64,000 nucleotides of DNA from Antedon mediterranea. Lineage: Eukaryota; Echinodermata; Crinoidea; Comatulida; Antedonidae. This document shows positions 1 to 12,800 of the stretch, piece after piece (position 1 is the stretch's first letter; every line of letters begins with the position of its first letter). The notes under the pieces are model-generated. The model ran no database searches, was not told the DNA's origin, and saw only the letters and a program-made list of their open reading frames with translations. Position numbers and translations under genes: made by a program. The stretch is taken from the NCBI RefSeq assembly GCF_964355755.1, contig NC_092670.1:37869795-37933794 (forward strand), written 5' to 3'.

Positions 1-1289
1 TGAGTACGTTTCAGGCAATTTTAAGCGTTTAAAAAATTTCCATGAGTGCGCAGATTTTTGCATACGCACTGCACGTTAAACGTTAATGCGTACTCTTTTT
101 GTCCGATTTATGTTTTCCAACCTTTCTTTAATAATATATTTGATTCACTTTTTAACACAAAATTGCGTTATACGAGCACGTCAAATGTGACAGGCTACGC
201 ATGTGTAAGTTAACAAAATGGTGAAAATATGCTAAATTTTAAAATTAATAATGCTCGGGAACACCTATTTTTCATTTCATTTTCTTGAAGTGTATGTATC
301 ATATGTATGGTTTATTGTGAAATTAAGAGAACAAAAGTAGATTAAGTCATCATTAATTGCATATTAAATTTTTTTTAAATAATTTCGACAATCAAATAAA
401 TTATGACATTTTCTTAATAATAAACGATAATTTTCGAAATAACAAACTTAATATTAACTTTCTTCCTTAAAATGTTCATATATTAAAGTTAAAAGTATAT
501 ACTTTGATAGGGCATCAGGTACCGAGAACGAGTCTCACCTTGGAAAAGGAAATAAGATTTTTTTTATATCCGTATTGTTTGTTTGTTCGCCTGATTTATA
601 ATGAAATCTAGAGAAAATTATGTCTTTATTATGTAACAAGGATGGTTTATGACATATTTCGCGGAGGGATCGGTTGTTTTTATGCAAGTGGCTTGATGGG
701 CAGTGATACCAGCTATTTTATTTGTGCTACCAAGATCCTATCTTTCATATATAAATTGACCTAATTAAAGACCACAGCAGTACATCTTTTAAAAGGTGCA
801 CAGGGGGGACATGTGCAACAACCAACAAAGTGACATCATGAAGTGCATGTGAATGATTTAAATGGTTTTCAATTGTGAGTGTATGCTTACTTTATTGATA
901 AGTATATTTATATATATAGTGTATCATAAAGGAAGTTCATTTCTTTAAGAAAGTTTGATAAACCAGTTTTTCACTTAAGCACTTTTTAACTACTATCTTT
1001 GGCAAAAGATAGATAAAACAAATGTTAGCCCAGTTACTTACTGGCTTTTAATTTTCTGTAAAGCTTTTAAGCTCTGTCTACACTATCAAACTAGTTCGAC
1101 AAAAAAAGTGTGATGTGCCCAAATGTGGTAGTGATATGCCTAATGGTAGTGATATGACATCATCATGTCCATATATATGCACACTTTTTTGTCACATAAA
1201 GTTTGATAGTGTAGACAGAGCTTTTGAGGAACTGTTAAATTGCATCCAGCATCCTGGTAAACAGACTCAAAATGTTTGTTATTTTTCAG
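1..1289. other. 5' flanking or intronic DNA, no exon recognised
   Basis: AT-rich sequence before the first recognisable mucin exon. That exon begins with two bases of a split codon, so at least one further coding exon lies upstream. I looked for a signal-peptide exon here and found none I could support. Positions 685-1289 belong to the first copy of a tandem duplication that includes the first EGF exon and a MITE. Confidence 0.5.
1070..1222. mobile_element. MITE family 1 (PIF/Harbinger-like), copy a
   Basis: Inverted termini AGCTCTGTCTACACTATC; inner copies of CCAAATRTGGTAGTGATATG. Left flank TTA, right flank TTT. Confidence 0.85.
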
Positions 1290-3840
1290 CTAATCCATGT
1301 ACACCAAACCCATGCCTGAATAATGGAGTATGTGTTGATAGTCTTGGCAGTGCAGAGTGTGATTGTACCAATACAGGCTATACTGGAATTACCTGCAGTG
1401 ATGGTAAGGTCAACTGAGGTCAAGTGTAAAGTGTTGTTCCCACTTGAACCCAACATAATGGTGTAGATGCATCAAGTGGCTTGATGGGCAGTGATACCAG
1501 CTATTTTATTTGTGCTACCAAGATCCTATCTTTCATTTATAAATTGGCCTAATTAAAGACCACAACAAAATAAATATATCTTTTAAAAGGCGCACAGGGG
1601 GGACATGTGCAACAACCAACAAAGTGACATCATGAAGTGCATGTGAATGATTTAAATGGTTTTCAATTGTGAGTGTATGCTTAATTTATTGATAAGTATA
1701 TTTATATATATAGTGTATCATAAAGGAAGTTCATTTCTTTAAGAAAGTTTGATAAACCAGTTTTTCACTTAAGCACTTCTTAACTATCTTTGGCAAAAGA
1801 TAGATAAAACAAATGTCAGCCCAGTTTACTTACTGGCTTTTAATTTTCTGTAAAGCTCTTAAGCGGCTCTGCCCACTATCAAACTAGTTCGACAAAAAAA
1901 GTGTGATGTGCCCAAATGTAGTAGTGATATGCCTAATGGTAGTGATATGACATCATCATGTCCGTATATGCGCACTTTTTGTCACATAAAGTTTGATAGT
2001 GTAGACAGAGCTTTTGAGGAACTGTTAAATTGCATCCAGCATCCTGGTAAACAGACTCAAAATGTTTGTTATTTTTCAGCTAATCCATGTACACCAAACC
2101 CATGCCTGAATAATGGAAAATGTGTTGATAGTCTTGGCAGTGCAGAGTGTGATTGTACCAATACAGGCTTTACTGGAATTACCTGCAGTGATGGTAAGGT
2201 CAACTGAGGTCAAGTGTAAAGTGTTGTTCCCACTTGGACCCAACACAATGGTGTAGATGCATTCTATTGTACAATATTTTCTAATTTATAACACTAGTAA
2301 AGCCAAATTATCATTTAATTTTGAAAGGATTACATTTTTGTTTTGTCTTACAACAAAAAGCTATATTTGAAGTATTATGGCGTTATGAACTCTAAGAACA
2401 TACCCGAGTCACATGTTTTTAGCCAGCATGGTTAGTTTAATTGGAAGGTGCCCGAAAGTGGCCAGTAAAATTAGCCAAAACTAACCCAAATTAAGTCAAG
2501 TGCGATCAGTAACAGTTTTAAAAACATTTTAATAATTTTTTTTTCAGAGGATCCATGTTTTAAAAGTGATCCATGTGAAAATGGTGGTATATGCAATTAC
2601 GATACGGAATCAGATACCTCTATGTGTAACTGTACTGGTACACTTCATAGAGGCACCCTCTGTGAATTGAGTAAGTACTGTATGTATATACTGTGGTATA
2701 ATCCCACCCCATAGAATATGAAACTTTGTGGGTAGGACTTTACTCAGGGAAAGCGCTGGAAATTAAAGGTCTGAACTGGCTAGAGAGAGGCTTACATCAA
2801 GATCAAAAGTCAATACTGGGACTATACCCAGGGATATGCCTGTTTGTTTCTGTCAACAACCACAGTGGCTGAATGAATCGGTACACCTGGGTAACCTCCT
2901 AATCTTCCGAAAGATATACTGGACCTCCAGTTCTAAGTCCTTATCCTAGAAGACTTGTTCTACCATCAGAACTTGACTTGACTTGAACAATGGTTGAGGA
3001 GTTCCGTGAACCTGTGCTGATTGTATTGATGGCCACTCGACTTGTGTTTGAAATTCTAATTTCATTTGATTTACAACATGTCTGAAGACATTGTGTAATT
3101 ATACAAGGACATTAGTGCCCCAATGGTTTATTATGATTTTATTCATACCTATTGTTTGGTTTGTTCAATAATTTTGTGTGTTATTGAAATGATTGTTTTT
3201 TAATGACAATTTTAATAGAAATATGAATTACAGTAGTTACCTTTAATTTAAATACAATTTTGATATATTTACTGCATATTTCATTTAGAGGACGTATGTG
3301 CACAAAATAATCCGTGCAAAAATGACGCTCCTTGTCAAAACTCGGATTCAGAAAGCGTAACATGTGATTGTAGCAATGGAGGTGCTAAACCAACACACAC
3401 CGGTGCATTTTGTGAAATATGTAAGTTTTTCTGAGATTAATACAGAAAATGTTTGTTTTACTTCAGTTGGACCTTCATTTAGAGGACACAACTGGGACCC
3501 AATAAAGTGAATTGAGACGTCCCCTAAGGCTGGCCATAGTTTTAGTTTGTTTTATTGAAAATTAGTAAGTTTTAAAATGACTAACTTCAATAAGCCTATT
3601 CCAACCCATTAGTGACCTTGAAGTCACTCAGGCAGGTTGAAAGTTTTCTAGCTACGAAAGGCACCACCTGCCATCAAGACGTCAGCACCGCAGAACTTTA
3701 TATGATGATAAAGTAACATTATTTTGTTCATTCCTTAGTACTTCTGTCGTGTGTTCCCAATCCTTGCCTGAATGGGGGAATTTGTACAGACGGTGTGTGC
3801 CAGTGTCCAGATGGAATTGAAGGATTTTTGTGCCAAACTC
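1290..3840 (+). CDS. Mucin N-terminal part: five EGF-like modules
   Basis: Five separate phase 1-1 exons each encode one six-cysteine EGF module: 1290-1403, 2080-2193, 2548-2670, 3289-3420 and 3739-3840. Typical motifs are NPCTPNPCLNNG and TGYTGITC in the first and VPNPCLNGGICTDG in the fifth. The fifth module is short (102 nt). The fourth has an enlarged last loop (CDCSNGGAKPTHTGAFC). None shows a clear calcium-binding EGF consensus. Modules 1 and 2 are near-identical products of a tandem duplication and differ only by Val/Lys and Tyr/Phe. EGF exons in this symmetrical phase can be shuffled or duplicated without disturbing the frame. Confidence 0.88.
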
Positions 3841-6800
3841 GTAAGACTTTTAAATGTTTCATTTCTTCATTTATTGAAAAAAAATATGTAAGAACAATTT
3901 CAGAATCACATTCAACATGTACTGGTTGGTCCATATATATATATACAGTATATAAATACATACTATACAATTAGAAAATGTTTATTATATATTGAATATT
4001 CTATACCGATTTTAGTGAGTCTCTCCTTCCAATAAACTACATCTTTCAACAGGGTTTTTCTCATTTTAATAGATATTTTTTTTTATCTTTTTGGGGATTT
4101 CACCCACTTTTATTTCTTGTATAAAAATGCATATTTTTTGTAAATAATATTTGTCTTATAAATATCAATTTGATACAATAAATGTATATTTACTTCATAT
4201 GTAACATTTTCATTAATTATGCATAATATATCTTATTTTTTAATTTCAGTTAATAGTGGATACAGACCTGAACCCAGTCTTCCGCCAAGTGGCAAGTAAC
4301 ATGCATTTAAATTGTTTATCTTTGCTACTCAAACCATTGGAAGGTTCATTTCAGGGTGGAAAAAAAGATAGTAATTTCTTTATGTTAAGCTCTGTCTACA
4401 CTATCAAACTAGTTTAACAAAAAAAGTGTGATGTGCCCATAAATGGACATGATGGTGTCATATCACTACCAAACACACATACACATCACATATAGTTTGT
4501 TAGTGTAGACAGAGCTTTACATTCATGTTTTAAAGATTTGTCTACACTATCAAACTTTATGTGACAAAAAAATGTGATGTGCCCATATATGGACATGATG
4601 ATGTCATACCACTACCAAATATAAGCATATCACTACCATATTTGGGCACATCACATTTTTTTTGTCAAATTAGTTTGAGTGGAAGTACTTCACAAAGCAG
4701 TTAATTAGTATGGGTTATTTTTTAATGTATTTTTGTGTTTACATTTTGCATAATTTTAATCATTTTGTACAGTGATACCGAAAATAAATTCTTAATTAAT
4801 TAATTAGTAATTAATAAGACGTCTATACAGTATGTATTATCAATTTGTTGATGTGTTGCATTTAAAAAAAAAATTATTTTTCAGGGGATTTTTGTACTGT
4901 ATGGGACAAGCAGAATTACCGCACATTTGATGGCTTCGTTTATTCCGTTAACAGCGAATGTCGTCATGTTTTGGTTCAAAATGATGAGGTGGACAACAAC
5001 GAAGATGGAGATGTTTTTCAGATTTTGGTTGACTACACTGATTCCATGTCTATTATTGTTCAAGAAAATGATGATGGGACCTCGAAATCCATACAGATGA
5101 GAAGTTATGGTGTTATCTACAACAATGAGCTTATTAGCAAAACACAAACTGTCGGTCCATTTTCAATCACATTTTCCTCTCATTACGTTACTGTGGTGGA
5201 TGACCTGAATTTGTTTAAAGTTATCTGGAACCGAAACGACTTGGTTGAAATTTTTATCACCGGCTCACCGTTAACTGTTACTGGGATGTGTGGAAGCTAT
5301 GATGGGTTACCATCAAATGATGCTGCCCATAATGGTGTTACACCAGCAACATTTGATCCATTTACCATGGCTAAAAATTGGAATGTAGAAAGTGCAGGTA
5401 ATTTTCTCATTCTTCAAAATAAAATTATGATTTCTCAGTCTTAATTTGTTCTAGAATTTAATATTCTTCATATAGTAAACATATTGTGTAAGTGTGGTTA
5501 TGGTGATGTAACATCATCGATATCATTATAGAAAATATTTTGGCTTTCTAATAGTAATGCCCAGTTCACATTTGCAAGCTTCACCTTGTAACAAGTATTA
5601 ACAGACTTGTGAGATGTTTTACTTCTTTTGGTAAACTATTAAATATTGTAAATGTAATTGTGAATTGTGAATAAATGTGTGAAATGAAAAAAACAAAAAA
5701 CAAACATATAGTAAAACGAATCACAGTCCGTGCATAATGAAATAGCGGATAGTTATACTTTGCAAATGAAAATCAATGTTTTTTTTTTTTTACAAATTTT
5801 TACAAAATAAGGGTATTAGTTTTAAAAACTTAATTACATTCCACAACTCAAAAGCATTATGGATTGTGTGAATTCAATTAAGATCACGTGATACCAAGTG
5901 GGATATGTTACATCTTTTGTTTAATTTGTTTTGTTTTTGACAACAATTATGTGTAATTTAATATAACCTGCGCTGTTATTTAAGTTTTTTAAAGTTTTAT
6001 TTCAGTTTTTTGTTTTTGGATCAGTTTTATGTCTTTAAAGAACGAAAAATCTATGAAAATGTCATTATAATTTGAAGATGTGCATAGTGATGGATAATAC
6101 GATAAATTTCATTCATTGTATTGAACTCATATTTCAGAATGTGGTATAATAGAAACTTGTGTAAAGTTTAAGGATCTTAGCCAAGATGAAATTAATATGT
6201 GCCTAAAACTGAAGGAAGTCTTTAGCGATTGCCTTGAGGTAAGGGTTAAGGCCCGTTAACACTAGGACGATAACGATCGACAATAAATATATAAGCATGC
6301 ATATTTATTACATAAAACAAAAGAAATTATAAATTTCTAGAACTTTAGGACAATCATTTATGCTGTCTTTTATCGTCTATCATTATCGTCTTAGTGTAAA
6401 TGGGCCTTTACAATTCCGCATTTCCAAATTGATTAACTTTTGTTCAGATTAAAAAATCTAAAAACAACTCTTATGAATAAGAATAGGACAGTATTATGTT
6501 TTTTGATAATATGTTTATTTTAATCTACATCATGAACTAACCATTGTTAACCATTATTGGTATTACCTACCTTACCTATTATAATAGTTCATTCTAATAT
6601 AGCGCTTATAAGCAAGCTCTCAATGCGCTGCACATTTTTACCCTGGTCATTTTTTGGATTAAACACTTACGAAAACACATAACTCCCATAATAAAGTTGT
6701 GTCTTGATCTAACCGGTACCCATTTATACACCTGGTTGTACATAAAGTGTCTTGCCTAAGGATACAAGCAATGCGGCGAAGTTGGATTTGAACCACGATT

Positions 6801-9800
6801 TCATGATCAGTAATCCAACACATTGCGCCACACACCCTCACTGAAATATATTATATATTTTTATTTGACTATAAAAAAAAATTTAACTATTTGACCAAAG
6901 CCAGTACTGTTTATTTGTCCTGGTGGTTATTGAAGTATATATTACAGTTTATATTTATAGAACTAAAAGTAACTTTTATTTTTTTAGGTGGTTCCATCGG
7001 ACTACTATCTTGAAGCTTGTTACGAAAGCATCTGTAGTTGTAACACCAGTAATGTTGATGATTGCATTTGTTCCGATTTTGCTGCATATGCTTTGGAATG
7101 CTCTAGAGGTGGTACAAATGTAAATTGGCGAACAGCTGATTTCTGTCGTAAGTCCTGTAATCTACATATACCACTTTCACACCAAAACTCTGGAGTGATC
7201 TCCGGAGACACCCCGGGGTTTATGACCATTCAAAACGTTGAGAAACTCCGGAGATACCCCTTTCACACCAACCTACCAACACCAGGGTTTATAAAATAAA
7301 ATTGTAAATGTCGCCCTCTATTTTGTTTGTTTACATAGCGACGATCATTAGAATCATTTTAATTAATAATATTTTTAATTTAATAATTACTTTCAAAAGT
7401 CTCAGAAGTAATATACAGTTTTATTGATACTACTTATTATTTACTAGACCCGCTATATTTTGTACACATATTTTAAGTATTTTGAAATAAAACTAAAGTA
7501 ATGAGTTATCGTGCGAGGATAACCTTTTGACCTAAAACACTCCGGAGTTTGATGTTTGTACCTTTCACACCAAAACACCAGGGTGTCCCCGCAGTTCGCT
7601 CTCCGGAGAATGTTCAGCTGTTCAACCCCGCAGTTTTAAACTCCGGAGTTGCTTGATTTTACCTCAGTTCACACCAAACAGCGGGGCGTCAACTCCGGAG
7701 ACACCGGAGTTTTGCTTTTGGTGTGAAAGGGGTAATAGACATTTGTGTATAACTACTGGCAAATGATTTTATAATGACAATTTTCAGAGATAATTTGTCT
7801 TAATTAATTTTTTGTTTCTCATTCCATCATTATTGTATTCTTGAATCGTGATTTGTGAATTTCCTGTGAAGGATGGGATAAAGTTTACCTGTATCGGTAA
7901 ACTCCCTGATACGTGGAACTTTTCAAGAATCAGATTTGTATTGAATTTCGAAAGCTTGCAAAAGTTTAAAATTTTACAAAAGGAACAAACAGTTTTTTTA
8001 TGTTCTATATAAATTATATATAGTTATTATATATATGATTGATTAATTGTCTTTCTATAGTTATTGCCATATCCTCGAACTATAGACCGCCTAAACTGCG
8101 CATTTCTGTTTTCTCTATCTTCTTCTTCAATACAATCCACATGCGCGACGAGACGATTGTGTAGCTAGCCCTAGCAGCCTAGCCTATGATGATTAACTTG
8201 TGTATGAGCTGACTTAGAGGATTTAGTAAGTTTAGCAACCAGTTAAAATATAAAGAAACAAATAAAGTATGATTTGGAAATATTTATTGCATATCTGGAA
8301 GCGACAAATTATCAAATGCAGGCCTTTTTTGTTTGCTTCTTCACAGCGAAACTGTGCCACTAAGTAGGCCTACTCCAACTAAGTTTATGTCTGCATTCAA
8401 CCTAGCCTAGCCAGTCAAATGGTTTGGTACGGTATATAAAACAAATATTTACTGGGCTTTCATCGAGCACAGTTACAAATATAGCCTAAGGTGACCTGGA
8501 GACTATACTGTCTATCTATTTTATTCTAAATATATGACTACATCATTATATTGCTTTCAATATTGCTTTTACAGCCTTTGATTGTGATATCCAGGTTGAG
8601 GAATATTCACCATGTGAGAGTACCTGTGGCGGTACATGTCAGCACGAAGATGGTGATTGTGAACCTGATTTTTGTTTAGAGGGATGTAAATGCAAAATCG
8701 GGCATTTGCATCATAATGGTGTTTGTGTACCAAGCACTGATTGCCCATGTTTTTATGGCAATGATGTAATTCAACCTAATGAGGTTGTTGATACTGAATG
8801 CAGAGAGTGGTAAGTGTACTGGAATATAGTACAGAGATTTTTTCGAAATATGGCCAATATACAAGGAATATTCTATTACCATGCCATATGGTTTTCTGTC
8901 AGAATGGGTCATGCAGGCAGTATCAGCTAGACCTGCTCAAGACGATCTAGAAATATTACTCTGCCTACATTATCAAACTACTTTGACAAAAAAAGTGTGA
9001 TGTGCCCAAATATGGTAGTGATATTCCAAAATATGGTAGTGATATGACATTATCATTCCCATATATGGTCAGATCACATTTTGTTGTCACATAAAGTTTG
9101 ATAGTATGGACAGAGCTTAAGAATATTCTCTGCAATGCAAGAGGGCCATTTTGGAAGAACGTAGTCCATTACATTCCCCAGTCAATGTCTTCATTTCAAG
9201 TTTTTAAACTAAAATTCAATAACATTGACAATGGCAGTTATTTAATTGTCAATATTTCTTACGTTTATGCAATTTATTGTACATATTTACATAATTGATA
9301 ATATCCTTCAATTTCAGCACTTGTAGAAGTGGATCATTCGACTGCATAGACCAGCTCTGCGGAGGTATGTTGAGGGCGATATTTAATAATTTTAATTTCT
9401 GACGACCTAGTTACAAGTTATTTCATGTCAAATGTTGTTGGTTGCTGTTTGGACCTAGTAACCATCAAAACTTCTTTAAGCTCTGTCTACACCATCAAAC
9501 TTTGTGTGACAAAAAAATTGTGATGTGCCCATATATGGAAATGATGATATCATATCACTTAAATTTAAACATATCATATTTGGGTAAATCACACTCTCTG
9601 TGTAGACAGACAATTTAAGTATTTTTTGCTTTAAATTTTTTTAGGTAAGTCATTTTTTTTTAGATCCAGTTTTTGGTCAAAGTGAATAACTATTATGTGA
9701 CATTAAAATGGCATATTTAACAACAACAAAATTTAAGGGGGACAGTATATCTTTAAATAATGTGATTGAGTGACCAAAAATAATTATCCATTTTAAATAT

Positions 9801-12800
9801 TGTATCCATACATTTGGTTGATTTCTCTTTTCTTATTATAGCTACTTGCTGGGCATCAGGTATTTTGTCGTACAAAACTTTTGACAACAAACACTATGAA
9901 TTCATGGGCGACTGCGAATACTATCTCCTCAAAGACTGCAACGACGACCCAAGAGATTACCAAATACGGTTACAAAATACACATTGCCATCCAGAAGTCG
10001 ACGGATTTCTAGCCCCGTGCACAAAGAAACTTACTATCATCAAGGGCGGTAACCAAGTTATGTTGTCTGAAGGTCCCAGGGCTTATGTGAACAACTTTCA
10101 AATAGCAACTTTTCCCCATATATTACCAGGATTGTTTGTTGAAAAAATTGACAATTTAATCAAGGTACTGTATCTTTATTCTTTTACTTTGAATTTAATA
10201 ATGCATTTGGCTGTCGCAATGAATGACTGAAACTTAAGCTCTGTCTACACTGTCAAACTTGTGACAAAAAAATGTCATGTGCCCATATATGGGCATGGGT
10301 GATGTCATATCACTTTTTCACATCACACTTTTTTTTGTCAAACTAGTTTGATAGTGTGGACAGAGCTTTAGAAGAAAGGCATAAATTTCCAAAACATTGT
10401 GATACATGTTCTAAAGCTCTGTCTATACTATCAAACTTGTTTGGAAAAAAAAAATGTTGATGTGGCTAATTATGCGTGAGACATTAAATTAAAATTGTGT
10501 ACATAATTGTTATGGATACGTGAGAAAGGGCCACGTACTGTATGTGTAAGGCATAAAAAAATTAGCTGTCAAGCGCGAGACATGGTCAATTTGCGTGAGA
10601 GTTGGCAGGTATAGCATTAGGGTACTGACAATATCATTATACTGTAGGTGTCGTTGAGTGATGGTATTTCACTATTGTACGATGGCAATACACAAATAGA
10701 GGTTCACGTTGAGAGCGATTTGTTTGGAAAAACGTGCGGATTATGTGGAACATACAACAACACTAAGGCTGACGATTTTTTGACACCAGCAGGTAAATTT
10801 TATAAGAAAACATTGTACAAATCTCTACTTTCTACATAGCCAACAGTGTTTCAATTAATGCAAAATTCCTATTCCCTTCCAGACATTCCTACTGTCATAG
10901 TATAAGTATAGACGAGATGATTAAGGCATGTCTTAAAGATTTATCTAAAAGATCTAAAAACCTGAAAAATAAAGATTACTAAAATCAGACTTCAAATAGA
11001 TTGTTTTGTAGTTTTAATAAGGTTAATCACTTCCGTAGAAAATTAAATGATTTTCACTTATAAAATGACAAAATAATTGGTTAAATTCAACTAAAAACCC
11101 ATTGGCTGGCAGCCAATTTGACTATTTTTTGCTTTAAATTACAGTTTTTTAGGTAAATACAATAAATTTTGATCCAAAGTGGGTAACTATTATGTTACAT
11201 TAAAATGGCATATTAAAAAAAAAAAATTGTAAGAATTATTTTTTCAGGGAGACAATACATCTTTAATGTGAAAACTCTCTTAAACCATACTTTTAAAATG
11301 GTAAAACATTTTTTGTGTGTTCTTTTTTTCTTTATGAAAGAAAGCAAGATTTAATAATTGTTTTTATTAGGGAATGTTGAGGAAGATATTAGTGAGTTTG
11401 TTAGTAAGACCAAAGTTGTTGCTGGTTGTTCAAATAGCCATTCACTTTCAACTCTACCTTGCAACTATCAACAGAGTCACCAACAAACTGCCGAAGACAG
11501 GTGTGAACCTCTGAAGGGTGCAGGAGTCCTTTCAGGTAAAGCTAATGCCCATATTTGGTAATGATATCATGCTATAGTGCCCATATTTGGTAATGATATC
11601 ATGCTACAATGCCCATATTTGGTAATGATGTACCATAATGCTCATTTTTGGTAATAATAGGCCATTATGACCATATTTGGTAATCATGCCATAATGCCCA
11701 TATTTGCTAATGATATCATGCCATAATGCCCATATTTGGTAATGATATCATGCCATATTGCCCATATTTGGTAATGATATCATGCCATATTGCCCATATT
11801 TGGTAATGATATCATGCCATAATGCCCATATTTAGTAATGATATCATGCAATAATGCCCATATTTGGTAATGATATCATGCCATAATGCCTATATTTGGT
11901 AATGATATGCCATAATGCCCATATTTGGTAATGATATCATGCCATAATGCCCATATTTGGTAATGATATCATGCTATAATGCCATTATTTGGTAATGATA
12001 TCATGCCATAATGCCCATATTTGGTAATGATATCATGCTATAATGCCCATTATTTGGTAATGATATGCCATAATGCCCATATTTGGTAATGATATCATGC
12101 TATAATGCCATTATTTGGTAATGATATGCTATAATGCCATTATTTGATAATGATATGCCATTTAAATGCCAATGTTTGATGATGCCATAATGCCCATATT
12201 TGGTAATGATATGCCATAATGCCCATATTTGGTAATGATATGCCATAATGCCCATATTTGGTAATGATATCATGCCATAATGCCCATATTTGGTAATGAT
12301 ATCATGCCATAATGCCCATATTTGGTAATGATATCATGCTATAATGCCATTATTTGGTAATGATATGCCATAATGCCCATATTTGGTAATGATATCATGC
12401 TATAATGCCATTATTTGGTAATGATATGCCATACAGTAATGCCAATGTTTGGTGATAATATGCCATAATGCCCATATTTGGTAATGATATGCCATAATGC
12501 CCATATTTGGTAATGATATGCCATAATGCCCATATTTGGTAATGATATGCCATAATGCCAATATTTGGTAATGATATGCCATAATGCCCATATTGGTAAT
12601 GGTACCATGCCATAATGCCCATATTTAGTAGTGATATGCCATAATGGGTACCATGCCATAATGCCCATATTTAGTAGTGATATGCCATAATGCCCATATT
12701 TGGTCATGATATGCCCATATTTGGTAATGGTACCATGCCATAATGCCCATATTTAGTAGTGATATGCCATAATGCCCATATTTGGTCATGATATGCCCAT

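Larger units (their letters stand above)
685..2262 (+). repeat. Tandem duplication of a 788-790 bp EGF-exon block
   Basis: 685-1472 and 1473-2262 align along their whole length with few differences. Each copy contains an intronic MITE and one 114-nt EGF exon. The exon copies differ at three nucleotides, all of them amino-acid changing. The MITE copy in the second unit has a damaged left end, so it was carried along by the duplication and not inserted separately. Confidence 0.93.

Noticed and set aside
1115-1417. A 100-codon frame beginning MPKCGSDMPNG
   Set aside because: Starts inside a MITE and runs through intron into the EGF exon; only 1290-1403 is supported as coding.
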